Shown: in pieces, positions 35,276 to 47,095 of the stretch | Layout: each line of letters opens with the position of its first letter | Position numbering within the stretch: the stretch's first letter is position 1 | From: Trileptium ribeirensis | Lineage: Eukaryota > Nematoda > Enoplea > Enoplida > Thoracostomopsidae | DNA length: 64,000 nucleotides | Direction of reading: 5' to 3' | Assembly: GCA_030248225.1 (NCBI GenBank) | Contig: JASANE010018377.1 | Span: 1-64,000 of the forward strand | Position numbers and translations under genes: made by a program | Notes under the pieces: model-generated | Seen by the model: the letters and a program-made list of their open reading frames with translations, nothing else | The model's database searches: none | Told to the model about the DNA's origin: nothing

Positions 35276-36197
35276 TGTTTATTGTAAAATTGCGTTTTCT
35301 GCTTAGATGTGTAGATGATTTTTACGCAAGTTTTCTTTTATTTTTAAAGCTAAAGACTGAAAAAACAAATCCTAATTTTGTATGAGTTCGATTGAATTAT
35401 TACATTTGTCCAATTTTCTCCGGTTTGCTGTGTCAATGGACACTAAGCATAAAACCGCTTAAGTGTCTCACGCCCAAGTTCTGGATGAAGCATGCATTTG
35501 ACTACAACTTTCCCGATTCATTTTACATAAAATAATTTACCTATCGAAGTCGACTCGAGAATCTTGGCCCGCCGATCCGTCCTTGCTGACATTATGTTTG
35601 ACATGAATAAATAGGGGTCTGCGGAATATTAAACACGAAACTATATGTCAAAAGTTCACCAGCCATAAACACGCAAAAGCGGCAACAATTACTGTTCACA
35701 TGAAAAGCAGCAAGTCTAAATAAACTATTCACGTGTGTGATGTAGTAAACCGAAGCAATGTATTTTCATTTAGCTACGGTGGCGCATGTAACTAACTGAC
35801 GTCCACCGCCACAGTCGACTCAGTCGCTTTATTATCTGCGAAATGGAATCAGGGGGTCAGCCGGTCGCGGATGAGCGCCTTCGTGTTCGCCATCTGATGA
35901 AGGGAGTTGAGCATACAACACTTGGGCATGAGACACGTAGCGTGGTAATTTACACATGCTTAGCGGTGTTCGATGCGCAATTTTCGAAATTCCCAGGATC
36001 TTCTGCGTAATGGACACTGTAAAAACATAGTAGGCTTTACAGTAATAACTGCTCCTAAATAATTTAATTCTAGTTCGTATATGTAAGTGCGTTTAATCTT
36101 AGGAAACAAAAACCTAGTTACAAGGCGGAAGAAGAAAAACCATGGCGATATCTTACGATCTATTAACAGAAGAAGTGTTAGAGTTTTAAAACGGTAG

Positions 36198-36744
36198 CAG
36201 CCAGTCGCAGCGACTTTAGAAGTAACGGCCATCATCGACAAAGATCGCGAAGATATTTTGGAAATAGGTAACTATGGCAAAACGATGGGTTTTGGTATTC
36301 GTGCAAAGATTAATATTACACGGGGCACTTGGCTTGCGGAGTACAAGGGAAAGCTTATTACTGAATACGAAGCACTTAAGTTAGAACGAGATGCTGCACA
36401 CAATAAGCAAAAAGAATGTTACATATTCTATATTAGAGACATAAAAAATAAGCATAAGCCGATGATGTGCATAGATGCTACGGAGCCGGACGGTAGCTTT
36501 GGACGTTTAATAAATCACAAGGGTTGCAAATAATAACGTTAAACAGCATTTAACATATTATAGTGGAAAGCCACATATAGTGTTTAAAAGCCACCGTGAC
36601 ATTTTTGCTGGCGACCAACTAACTTATGATTATTGTGAGCGACGAAAAGAGGTGATCGAAGCTAATCCGTGGCTGGTCGAAGGATTTGCAGAAGGGTTGG
36701 AAAATGTGCAGCCGCTCATTGATAGCTGGATTTTGTACAATTAA
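36198..36744 (+). pseudogene. KMT5A (PR-Set7/SET8)-type histone lysine methyltransferase SET domain, one frame break
   Basis: The first frame reads a SET domain: G-F-G-I-R-A near the start (cofactor loop), E-Y-K-G-K-L-I, Y-I-F-Y-I, C-I-D-A-T-E and G-R-L-I-N-H. It stops at TAATAA just after N-H-K-G-C (about 36530). One base over, the match continues without loss: G-K-P-H-I-V-F-K-S-H-R-D-I, G-D-Q-L-T-Y-D-Y with the catalytic-pocket tyrosine, then R-R-K-E-V-I-E-A-N-P-W-L, which matches the KMT5A tail (S-I-E-A-H-P-W). The stop is TAA at 36742-36744. KMT5A enzymes add one methyl group to histone H4 lysine 20. The N-H-K replaces the usual N-H-S. There is no upstream start methionine; an AG acceptor-like site lies near 36197. 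It is either a pseudogene or retrocopy with a frameshift, or a real exon with one sequence error. Confidence 0.85.
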
Positions 36745-37090
36745 ATATGTATAAAGCATTAGCATTAGCATTACCATTCCATTGTTAAAAAAGCGAATTT
36801 TTTTCATAAATAAGTAGCTCTTAATCACGGCTTATACATAGGATCAGTTTCGAATGGTGATTGGCTGATTGCTTAACTGTCTATGTTGTGGCTTTTTAAT
36901 TTATGCCCATATATGTGATTAAATTAGGCGTTTAAGGGTGTTTAAACTTTAATTTTGATGAAGTGCTTTGCTGCGGCCAAACCTATGAAACTTAAGCACA
37001 AGTGATGTATAATTCGATCCCGCAATACAACGCTGATTATCACATCTTTTAGATGTGACTAAACTTGTTTCAATTTTATGCTTTTAAGAA

Positions 37091-37460
37091 TGTAATTTAT
37101 ATTAGTGACATAAATCTTTCCCGCGTCTACCACAGTGAGTAGGGCTAAGTAGAGTGGACCACGCAATTAACTAGAGCGAAAAATGTAATTTATATTAGTG
37201 ACATAAATCTTTCCCGCGTCTACCACAGTGAGTAGGGCTAAGTAGAGTGGACCACGCAATTAACTAGAGCGAAAAATGTAATTTATATTAGTGACATAAA
37301 TCTTTCCCGCGTCTACCACAGTGAGTAGGGCTAAGTAGAGTGGACCACGCAATTAACTAGAGCGAAAAATGTAATTTATATTAGTGACATAAATCTTTCC
37401 CGCGTCTACCACAGTGAGTAGGGCTAAGTAGAGTGGACCACGCAATTAACTAGAGCGAAA
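37091..37460 (+). repeat. Four tandem copies of a 93-bp unit
   Basis: TGTAATTTATATTAGTGACA begins copies at 37091, 37184, 37277 and 37370; the copies appear identical. The unit contains TTTCCCGCGTCTACCACAG and ends CTAGAGCGAAA. Perfect identity implies recent expansion or an assembly repeat. Confidence 0.95.
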
Positions 37461-38095
37461 GTGACATAATATAGCTTTCTTATGCCCTTTTTGATGGTTT
37501 AGATGCTTGCAATTTGAGTCTATATTTCGCGCCGCCCAGGATTCGTCTTGAAAACCAGAGATACTCCTCACAGTTAATGCTTTTTACGGGACAACACTAA
37601 AGCTAAAGACGTAATACTGTTTAGTCGACTATCTGCAATAAAAGTCTGAGTTGCCATTTTCGATACAATATTGTACTTTGTTATCATAAGTGTCAAGGTA
37701 CACATACGTTTTTGTTCAAGTTCACTACATACTGTTTATATTTACTTATATTCCAAGCAACCACAGACATTTCTGGCGCTTCGTGCTTCCTCATTTTCAC
37801 CTCCGTTTGAGGGATGCACACCCTGAATAAAATTTCCAACTTAAGACATATAATTGTGAATATTGTATCCGTATGATTGTATCAGAGTTGGAACCGGTTG
37901 TTTTCGAGTGTCGAATACATGGTCGGGCGACCTGGTTATGGTCTACGGTCCTCTGCTCTCTCGGCCTGACTAGAAACACAGAGAACCTACTCTATCCTGT
38001 ACGCAACTAAACGAAACATCGTTTTGCCAATTTTTTGTTTACTCTCTTCTTCTGCAAAATGTTGCTCCTTATATTTCGTATTTTATAGTTTGTTT
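37461..38095 (+). repeat. Direct duplication, copy 1 (degenerate)
   Basis: It starts GTGACATAAT right at the end of the 93-bp array and matches 38270-38940 over most of its length. The block matching the copy-2 exon (about 37875-37975) lacks the AG acceptor, has a base deletion near the GAATACA stretch, and reaches an early stop. It is therefore decayed. Confidence 0.85.
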
Positions 38096-38269
38096 GACCG
38101 AGTGCAAGTATATCTTGAGTGCCTGTTATGACAAATCGTTAAAACTATTTTGTTTTGTTTGTGTATCAAGCATTGCTCGCCTTCGATGCCTGAATTTCAA
38201 CATTTTTATGCATAAAATAAAGTGCTTATTAAACAAATGCTACCACCACTGAATCAACCGCGGCAAATG

Positions 38270-38940
38270 TGACATAATGTGGCTTTCTTATGCCCTTTTT
38301 GATGGTTTAGATGCATGCATTTTAAGTCTATATCTCGCGCGGCGTGGGCTTCGTATTGAAAGACAGAGATACTCCTGACAGTTAACGCTTTTCACGGGAC
38401 AACGCTAAAGCTAAAGAAGTAATACTGTTTAGTTGGCTATAAAAGTCTGGGTTTCGAAATACGCTTAGATACCGAAGTATCCGGTTACTGCTTAGCAAGA
38501 AATAATGTGCCCTCTAGCTTTTCAAGGGCTTGCGACTTGGATGACAAATACCAGCTACTTTTATTTATATTTACTTATATTCCAAGCAACTGCAGACATT
38601 TCTGGCGCTTAATGTTTACTCATTTTCATCCTTGTTTGAGGGATGCTAATTTCTCCCTTGAATAAAATTTACAACTTAAGACATAATAATTATGGATATA
38701 TATACTTACAGGTGTCCGTATGATTGTATCAGAGTTGGAACCGGTTCTTTTCGAGTATCGGAATACAAAATCGGGTGATATGGTTATGGTCTACGATCCT
38801 CTATTTTGTCGGCCTGACGTAGAAGCACAGAGAACTCTGCTCTATCCTGTACACAGCAAAACGAAACATCGTTTTGCCAATTTTTTGTTTACTCTCCTCT
38901 TCTGCAAAAGGTTGCTCCTTATGTTTCGAATTTTATAGTT
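38270..38940 (+). repeat. Direct duplication, copy 2
   Basis: It starts GTGACATAATGTGG and ends at TTTTATAGTT, like copy 1. The copies differ by roughly 10-15% by eye and by a short replaced block around 38450-38550, so the duplication is older than the 93-bp array. Confidence 0.85.
38712..38938 (+). CDS. Possible exon retained in duplication copy 2
   Basis: An ACTTACAG acceptor-like site is followed by an open frame of about 75 codons: V-R-M-I-V-S-E-L-E-P-V-L-F-E-Y, later G-D-M-V-M-V-Y-D-P-L-F-C-R-P. The paralogous block in copy 1 is broken, which shows the frame is not needed for the repeat itself. No family recognised. The last 20 residues are hydrophobic and may be non-coding sequence. 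Confidence 0.3.
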
Positions 38941-38999
38941 AGTTCCATATAAGTACTTCAAAACAACTCTACACCAAACTGTTATTAGAACAAAAGGCC

Positions 39000-40590
39000 A
39001 TGCATTGTTGACAAATGTCTTTTTAACGAATGACCAATGAGACAAGGCAGAATCCAATTATACACATTTTGGCGTTTTGGCTTGTGAACTAAATGCTTCA
39101 TCCAAACTTGTTACAGTTAGCGTACAAACAAAATGATTGTCAAGCAATAATGAAATGATTTCCAACACATATCTAATTCGTTCATACGTCACTTGAATAC
39201 TCTGCTACTTTAGTTAGTCGGTGGTTAATGACGCGCGTAAAATGCAATTTTAATTCGGCATTAAAAACGCTTTGTCAAGTTTTTACTTGCTTCAATTTAC
39301 TAATCAACAGTTTCTCCGGGGAAGTTTCTTTTACGGTATCGTAGAACTACCTCGGTTGTTGCAAAAATGGCTTTGTCACGGGTTTATTAATGTAACTGGG
39401 CGATCGGGTCACTGCTACGGCCGAGTCATCGCCATGGTTGAGTGACCGTATCAATAAATAGTGATCCGATTCTTTATCTAAACACTGTTCATATGCAATG
39501 TCATGCGCTAGGAAGTGACATACCCTTCTCATGTATTAAAGCAACCTTATATTGTATCGAAATATTTAATACCATACTTGTGATTGCTCATATATGATGT
39601 AGTAGCAGTAGCAGTTCCGTAGCAAGGAGAGCAGGGCATTTTTGGCTGGTTATCAGGAGGGTCCCAAAGGGCACCTCTTGTCACAACTGCTACGCAAGCA
39701 AAAAATGATCAGACTTTTGAAACGTAAAATTATTTTTCACGCCTTAAGCACGGATTTCATTCGCAGCAGTTTTTAAATATGCCAAAAATTCGGAGGAATA
39801 GCATAATGCAAATTTTTGAGTGCAGCGATTTCTTGTGTAGTGTTATATTGGATGCAGCGATTTCTGTGTTAACAAGTTCTATCAAACCATTTAGTGTCTT
39901 CTCTGGTGATTTTATATTTAGTAATTACTCGTGCTATTTGACTGTTACATTTTGTGCTGCACAACAAAAGCTTCATTATGTTAGTAAAAACTTTCGCGTT
40001 ATTAAATTAAAATAGCGACCAGATTGGTGAATCCTGCACGTTTTGTAATTAGTTAATTCTCATTCTGTCCTAAGGCTCTGAATCATTGACGTTTTTCACT
40101 GTTCCCATTCGGATTTACTTTATGCTTTCAATGATCTTTATCGTAATGTGAACAATTACTCTGACACTGTGTTACTACTTGGTATTTCTTGGTATCTTTG
40201 GAGTATTTTAACTATTAGCACTTGTATATTTAGAGTATTTTAACTAATTGAATACTGTGAAAGGCGTAAATGGAGTGTTGGCCATGCTGTTCTCGATAAA
40301 CTAAAACCTTAGGCCCTTTTATGAGTCATACACATAGCCTACGTTGGGGATTACCGCCCCCCCACCTTTTCGCTGTAAAGCTGTTTTCTTTTATGCATTC
40401 TACATGTACAGTGGACACACATTCCGTATTAGGTTATTGTGGTTTCGTTATTTGAAATGTTCACTTGCAACCCACTAGTGAATGAGGTTGACCAGCTTTA
40501 AAGCTCTAAGTAACCTGCCAGTGGGTTAAACTGCCCTTTACCAAAAAGGAATGTGATAAGTAATTTCATCCTGGTGCTAACGCACAAAGC
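39000..40590. other. Stretch without a supported gene
   Basis: Short frames only. CAGTTCCGTAGCAAGGAGAGCAGG at 39612-39635 loosely resembles the hAT terminal sequence and may be an old fragment. ATTTAGAGTATTTTAACTA-type words repeat near 40200-40245. Confidence 0.35.
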
Positions 40591-40592
40591 CG

Positions 40593-41615
40593 TGTTCGCG
40601 AACAACAAAACATGCCCTTCTGTTCGCGAACAGTTAGGTTTAATATTCTAAATAAATCTCGCATAAATGTTCGCGAACAACAAAACAGGGTCGTTTGTTC
40701 GCTAACAGTGGTGTGTTACATTATTCAAATTAAATTAGAACAAATATTAATATATATTATATTATTATTATCGAGTGGAGCGATAATTTTCAATTTTGGC
40801 TCTGGAGGGGGGGTTGAGGAGGTCCTGTGTGTGTCTGTGTGTGTGTCGCACCTGGATCTCGATAACGGTTGGGTGGATTTTGATGCAAGATAGCTCATTC
40901 GAATTGCAATGGTCGAATTAGGTGTAGTGACGGAGCCCGATTTTTGAATTTTTTCCCGTGGGAAAAGTTATGGGGCAAAATGACGTCATTTTGGCCCATT
41001 TTTCGGGCACAGCCATCAGTTTTTGCGACTTTTCTCAATAAGTAAACGAGGTATCCGCAAACTAATAGGCCTATTCCATGTAGCTTTACCATGGCTTTCC
41101 AATGATATATAACAAGTTTTACAACTACTTCCCAATCTGGAGTCTATAAGCTTATAGTTGGCGCCAAATTTCATATTTGGTGAAAAGTCGTGTGAAATGC
41201 ACCTAAATGTGTGTTTATTGTTGCTTTTAGTGTCTTATAGGGGATTTTCTGGGCAGATAAACTCATTGCAAGTGTCAAAAGATTGTTGCGCAAATATTTT
41301 TTACACTTCTTGTTTATACTTGGCATAAAAAATGACGTTTTCGGAATTTTTGGCGAGAAGTCGTGGGAAAAGCACCTGAATGTGTGTTTATTGTTGGTTT
41401 TACTGTCGGATATGGGGTTTTCTGGGCCGACAAGCTCATAGCGAGTGTCAAAAATGTTATGTGGCAAATATTTTTCACACTTCTGCTTCGGGGGATTGTA
41501 CTCACCACTCGAATTCTGGCTCGCAAGCGAGCTTCACTAGTAATAACTGATTCATGTTCGCGAACAACAATGGATACGCGCTGCGCTACCTAGTGTGCAT
41601 GTTTGTTCGCTAACA
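40593..41615. repeat. Paired palindromes TGTTCGCGAACA / TGTTCGCTAACA, cluster B
   Basis: Exact TGTTCGCGAACA at 40593, 40621, 40668 and 41555; TGTTCGCTAACA at 40696 and 41604. They fall in three pairs with start-to-start spacing of 28, 28 and 49 bases. The first member of each pair is followed by ACAA. The first two pairs are themselves a direct repeat 75 bases apart. Two pairs lie left and one right of a segment of about 850 bp. Confidence 0.85.
40806..41500. repeat. GT-rich start and diverged tandem duplication between the palindromes
   Basis: A G-run and GTGTGTGTCTGTGTGTGTG lead into GTGGATTTTGATGCAAGATAG, the style of dispersed invertebrate repeats attached to microsatellites. A unit of about 185 bp (AGTCGTG..GCACCT.AATGTGTGTTTATTG..GTGTCAAAA) occurs twice, at about 41170-41290 and 41350-41470. 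The minus-strand frames over it simply repeat because the DNA repeats. Confidence 0.6.
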
Positions 41616-42789
41616 AAATTTGAGGTCGGGTGCTATGCATGATGTTCCCGAATGACAAGTCTCAAATTAAAATTCTGTAGAAGTATGTTCAAGAACAACT
41701 TAACAATTTCATTAAAATGTTCGGTAACATTATTCATACGCTTTGGAACTCGTAACGAAAATGTTTTTAAACCGTTTGAAGATGGATATGGGATCGCCAA
41801 AAAACGTTCGATTACCGATTTTTTTGGGAATGACAAAAGAGGATTATTGCTGGGAGCATACAATGTTTAGTCTCGCATTACTATGATGTTAGTGGAGAAA
41901 TTGCGAGAGGAACCCACGTCGCTGATAATATAAACTGCTCACAGAAATACCACACACAAATCACGCCAAAATATATTAGGCGAGACACATCGTTTAAAGT
42001 AAATAATCATATTTAATTCACTGGCTAGAGTAATCGACGTTAAACTCTCAGGGACTGTCGGAACCCTGTGGGGGCAACATTTGCTATACCTAATTCGCAG
42101 GGTCAAAACCCTGAACGAACAAGTCATAGTCAAAATTTACGCTAGAATCGCGGAACTATTCTTTTTACAATGTCGACTTAAACAACTTCCAAGTGAGATC
42201 GGCATAGACAATATCGGTTAGGCATTATGATGTGTGAGCAGGTGTCGGCGGCAATCTCCCTGGGATACTTTAGTAATATACTGGCAACCAAACGGCGTCC
42301 AAACACACTTCGTGAAGCGAGTCGGCGACTTGCTAAGCTCAATTGTTTCTTGGGTCTGACCGGGAAAAGTTATCAATTTGCAAAATTTATGGTCAGCCGT
42401 TGAGGGTATGATATCCGGGATTGTATGGGCATGGTGCTAGGAAGTGGCACCATGCATCAGCGTACCATTATTACATATAATTTTTTAGTTTTTATGTTGC
42501 TTTGTTTTCATACTGGGGTGGGTTGGGTAGGCAAACGGTTTGCTACAACGTTTTTATTCAGTGTAATAATTGTATTTATATATCTCGTGATCTGCATTCC
42601 ATATGCCAGTGAAACTGTCATTTTGTTTTAAATCAACATCAAATTTGTTTTATGTTTAAAACATTAAAATCGCTTCGAGGTTGACCGAAACGTTCCTTTT
42701 CCTATGACAGTGCGTGCGGTAGAGTAAGACACGTTTTCGTGCTTGGTATAGATAAGGATGTCTTCGAGTCGTGATGCGTTGCGTGCTGT

Positions 42790-42885
42790 GCGATTTGCAG
42801 GCATTATCCACTTGTCCGAATAGGGCAAATATAAACATGGCTGAATAAGACAGCTATTTGCTTGTCTGAATAACACAGGTTCTAT
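42790..42885 (+). repeat. Repeated CTTGTCTGAATAA.ACAGG words
   Basis: Variants CTTGTCCGAATAGGGCA, GGCTGAATAAGACAG and CTTGTCTGAATAACACAGG follow each other; another, CTTGTCTGAATAAGACAGG, is at 44429-44447. Each can form a small stem (TGTCT with AGACA). Purpose unknown. Confidence 0.5.
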
Positions 42886-43663
42886 TACCGCCCACTAACA
42901 GCATGTTCAACAGTGTCATCTAATTCCAGATCTCGGCGTCGTACATTGACGTTTCTGTAAAGCGATCAACAATTTGATTATCGGCTGCAAGCGTTTCGTT
43001 TAGTTTAAAGAACAGCAAAGTATAGCTAATTGAAACTGAAATCTTGGTAGATAACAATTATGGTAACTAAAATTTTATGTTGTGATATTTTCAGTTATTA
43101 ATAGCAGATAATGCTGTTACTTAACGAGCTAAAGTAAATTGTGTATTAGATATCAGTTGATTAGTTCAATTGTCAGTATTATATCGACCATATCGTGTGA
43201 AGTAACTATAAAATTGCTTCGGAGCAAGTTTCCTAAATTCATTAAGCCACTCTAACTGATTTATCGCAATGTAACGGCTGCGATAAGGGCAGCCAATTGG
43301 ACAAATGGGAATCTCAGTGTAATGAGAGGTGATCAAACAACTACTTTAAGCCGTCGGTTACGACTACGATGCCAAATGCGGATGAATACGGTTCTACCGA
43401 AAACTGGAAAATAGACTGCACCCGTACTCCGTTCGCCATACGCATTTATTGTAAGGAAGCATGACATTTTAGCTTCTCTGAAACCACCACAACGCGGAAG
43501 TGGTAATCAAAAAAGTTAAACGGTATGCAGACAGGCAGAATAAACGACTAATAAGAATTCATCGAGTCGTTCCTCCAGCGCGACAGTAGAACGGTAAATG
43601 TGCGACGAATCCTAGATTGCGCAAACGAAAGGCGGAATTGCCAATCCCGCAATTTGAAACGGA

Positions 43664-44100
43664 GAGCCGGAAGTCGATCCATGAATTCAACGGTAAACGG
43701 ATTCAAACATGGGGCGCTCCGACGCAGAGCCGGAAGTCGATCCATGAATTCATCGGTAAACGGGCGCAAACATGGGGCACTCCGACGGAGAGCAGGAAGT
43801 CGATCCATGAATTCAACGGTAAACGAATTCAAACATGGGGCGCTCCGACGCAGAGCCGGAAGTCGATCCATGAATTCATCGGTAAACGGACGCAAACATG
43901 GGGCACTCCGACGGAGAGCAGGAAGTCGATCCATTAATTCATCGGTAAACGGATTCAAACATGGGGTGCTCCGACGGAGAGCCGGAAGTCGATCCATGAA
44001 TTCATCGGTATACGGACGCAAACATGGGGCACTCCGACGGAGAAACGGAAGTCGATCCATGAATTCATCGCTAAACGGACGCAAACATGGGCACTCCGAC
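43664..44100. repeat. 63-bp minisatellite, about seven copies with a dimeric pattern
   Basis: The unit GAAGTCGATCCATGAATTCA..GTAAACGG..CAAACATGGGG.. repeats every 63 bases (for example GCCGG at 43666 and 43729). Units alternate between an ATTCAAACATGGGGCGCTCC type and a CGCAAACATGGGGCACTCC type in the first part, giving a 126-bp higher-order unit. Because 63 is a multiple of three, frames stay open: 178 codons on the minus strand (43548-44084, with the 21-residue unit around P-F-T-D-E-F-M-D-R-L-P-A-L-R-R) and 168 on the plus strand (43600-44106). A base lost near 44088 shifts one plus-strand frame into another that runs to 44272. Coding is not shown. Confidence 0.9.
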
Positions 44101-44299
44101 GGTTAACAGTGTTCGGACAATTGACAACAATAACTTATCATCTCATAAATTAACTAGTGTTCAAACCACATCCGCCGTGCTCGAACGGGGAAGTAAGCGA
44201 CGCAAGAAAGGTGGTAAGGCAGCTTTTAAGCGCAGATTGGTTCGGCAGCCGTGCGGATGGCAGCGAGCGTGATACAGATCGTGAGCTACTAATTTTCAA

Positions 44300-46180
44300 T
44301 TACATTTACACGTAAAGCAAACTTGTTATATAAGAAAACCTGCTTGTATAAAGCAGTACGTATTGACGTTCTCCGGACACGAAAGCTCGACATTCGTTTG
44401 CTCGAACAGATCAAAATATTGTATACTTGTCTGAATAAGACAGGTCCAAATCGGCTAGCTTGAACAGAGGATTGGTAACTGCGCGAACACATTACCGTAA
44501 CCACGTACACCATGTTGCATATACAGATATATGCATACTAACCGCCTCGGTCGGCAAATTTCCATCTAGCATGAAAATGCAATTTGAATTACTGTCACTT
44601 GAAAAACAAAAATAAGAACAAACACAACACAATGAGTGTGGGACCTAGCAATGTAATAAAAAGACATATATTAACCACCACACGATATACTACAATTCCC
44701 ACTTCCGTAAAAAATTGTTGCACCTTAATGATAATTGAAAAAGGAGCAACGGGATCGGATGAGGCGCAAAGTGAACAGATATTAGATCGGATCGAATCAA
44801 CCCCAATGTGAAAATAATCTGGGGGTTGTATGAACGACTCTTTCTAATCGTATTATCGATCCTACTAGTTATATATTAAAGATGTAGCATCTCAAATAGT
44901 AATGTTGCTTTAACAAAAACTGTTCGCATAAAAACTCACAGTTCTGCTTTATTCACAAGGGCGTGATTAATCAGTATAATGGCTATTATCGAAAGTAAAT
45001 TCTCTTCCGAATTCTTCGTGGCATGCATAATCAGCAATAATTATTGTATCTATTGTTAATTTATCTGAATTGTTATTTTAGTAACAAATTATAGAGTGTA
45101 ACAATATATTTGGGTGTATATATTGTTGCATTGGATATTTTGTCTAATTGAAAGCTTTTGCGAAAAATTTTAAGTTGGATCGAATTTGTTAGAGATGGAT
45201 CGACTCTTCCGGGGATAGTCCATTTAAATGCAGACTGTTTTAAATCAAAATGATAAGTCAAAACAGATCGGATTTGATACGCCAAACCAAAAAGACTTTC
45301 AATTTTCGCCATGCTTGTGGGTACATCCTATAACAAGAATGTACACATTTGTTCCCACATAATATATATCTGATTCAGTGGTTTCCGAAATTGCGGTGCA
45401 ATTAGAAATCTATGGCTTCGGCAGGAATTAAAAGTTGCAATTTCAATAAATATGTTTGGTGTTATGCAAAGACTTTTATATTTACACTGAATAAGGTTAC
45501 GTTGATATAGTGCTGTAAAGGAAACAGTATAGTCGGTTTGAACATCGAATTAAGATTGAATGAAGTGGGTTCGGAAGTGATATAAACCAGACGATCAATG
45601 TGACTTTACTGGCGGAAGGAAATGCATGTTATGCCACTCTCGATATACTGAATCTAAGCTTAGATTAGCCCAATATTTTCATTTTACATAATGATTAGAC
45701 TACTATCTAAGCATAGCTTCCTCGTGCCTCCCCCGTTTAGCATGAAAACTTTTCCAATAGAATATTAGCGTAATGTTTTGTTTCTAAATACCTAAGGCTG
45801 AGCCTTAGCCTGAGACTAAGTCGTGGCTAAGCCTAGGCTAATGAAAAATGTAAGGTTAATTGGGTTCACCCTGCCCTTTGGTACTCATGTCAAGTTTCCA
45901 CGATAGTTATGGTAAAATATCTAAATTGCAGTCATAGAAACAAATTGGTTGATTCGGTTGTTTGGAAAATATGGAATGTCACATAAACGATTTGATTAAT
46001 ACTTTTGCTGATAAATATTGAATTGTAGTGATAATGAGTTGTTTAATACGTATGCTTGTAAAATATTTTTTACTAGTTGATTAATACTCCTCCTTGCAAG
46101 ATATTGAATTACAGTCTTACAAATGAGCTGATTAAAATTCCTGATTGTAAAATATCGATTACATTCACATGTGGGGTAAC
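44300..46180. other. Stretch without a supported gene
   Basis: AT-rich with short frames. The CTAAGGCTGAGCCTTAGCCTGAG block at 45790-45840 is the same style of repeat as 8300-8396. Confidence 0.4.
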
Positions 46181-46469
46181 TGTAGTCACACGTTGATTTA
46201 ACCAGTAAAGGAAGGGCACAAAACAACCAATATAACAAGGTGCACTAGAGAGCCACAACGCTTATGAATAGTATTGCGGCGTTGCTTAGCAGATGAGACA
46301 ACGCCTGCCGAGAATGTAACATGCAGCTAAATAAAGCTGAGCGCACTGATCGTACTGAACGAACTAAAACGCTGACTTGAACATGCCTCAGTTTATATCG
46401 ACAAATCGTCACATTGTGCAAACCAGCTTTATTTGATTTACATAAAATTTAATATTTTCATTCATTACA
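46181..46469 (-). repeat. Possible 3' LTR of the minus-strand Gypsy element
   Basis: On the minus strand the segment starts TGTAATGAATG and ends GTGACTACA. It contains GATATAAACTGAGG with TCAG-type initiators 25-45 bases later and an AATAAA. It lies about 350 bases past the integrase end. No second copy is in the window. Confidence 0.3.
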
Positions 46470-46813
46470 TCACCCGTTTGCTAGAGCCGGACCCGATGTA
46501 TTGCGCTTTTGGATATCTTATCATTCAATTATAAACGAACTGATTTGACATGTTTTGTGTTCATTAACCATTTTCGTTGCAAAGCGCCGCATGATATGTT
46601 GGGTGCATATGTGTTTGCTTGTGTACTGGCCGTCGTATCGGAATATGTCGTTGATTGGGACAACTTTAGTAAAGAAAAATTGTACAGCTGTGTGTTTTCT
46701 GTTTGTTCGCGATTGTTCAACACTCTTGTTGTTGTTGCCTTCCCTGTAGCAGGCCGTATTGGATAACCGAGAAATTTAGCCATAATCCTTGTAGATATAG
46801 ATGTTTGTCGTCA

Positions 46814-47095
46814 CTACTTACACAGTGAGTTCGCATTATCTTTGAGCAGTTTAACTTGGTTCTCGATTTGGAGCACGGAAAGGGAGTGGTCGAGAAACGC
46901 TGGATTGCATCGGTCGATGGCGATATTCTTTATTACAGTGTCAGCATTGATCGTAATTGTTTTATCGTCATTGGCTATAACATTGTATTGACCGGAATAA
47001 CGTTGCTGCAAAATATAATATTTGTCATTACGAATCCATACACAATCAGCCGTCATCAGGTCTTTTGGAACGAATGATGTAGTTGATGGGTCCAA
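46814..47095 (-). pseudogene. pol: Ty3/Gypsy integrase C-terminal domain
   Basis: A 93-codon frame reads F-V-P-K-D-L-M-T-A-D-C-V-W-I-R, L-Q-Q-R-Y-S-G-Q-Y-N-V-I and I-D-R-C-N-P-A-F-L. These match the chromodomain-less C-terminal module that ends Gypsy integrases (V-W-V-R, Y-x-G-P-Y, S-x-D-R-x-K-P-A). It follows the core fragment at 47240-47710 on the same strand, so the pol order is RT, integrase core, C-terminal module. The conserved G-P-Y is G-Q-Y here. Confidence 0.8.

Noticed and set aside
37091..37460. Self-cleaving ribozyme in the 93-bp array (ends GCGAAA)
   Set aside because: No CTGANGA core or compatible stems found.
39608..39690. A second hAT element end (CAGTTCCGTAGCAAGG)
   Set aside because: Too many mismatches to the known terminal sequence and no target duplication.
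43548..44106. A long repeat-protein gene
   Set aside because: Open frames appear on both strands because the unit is 63 bases; no start context, splice or family evidence.
46529..46783. An extra protein after the integrase (env-like frame)
   Set aside because: Only 84 residues, with no signal peptide, membrane helix or family match; more likely the tail of the decayed pol.
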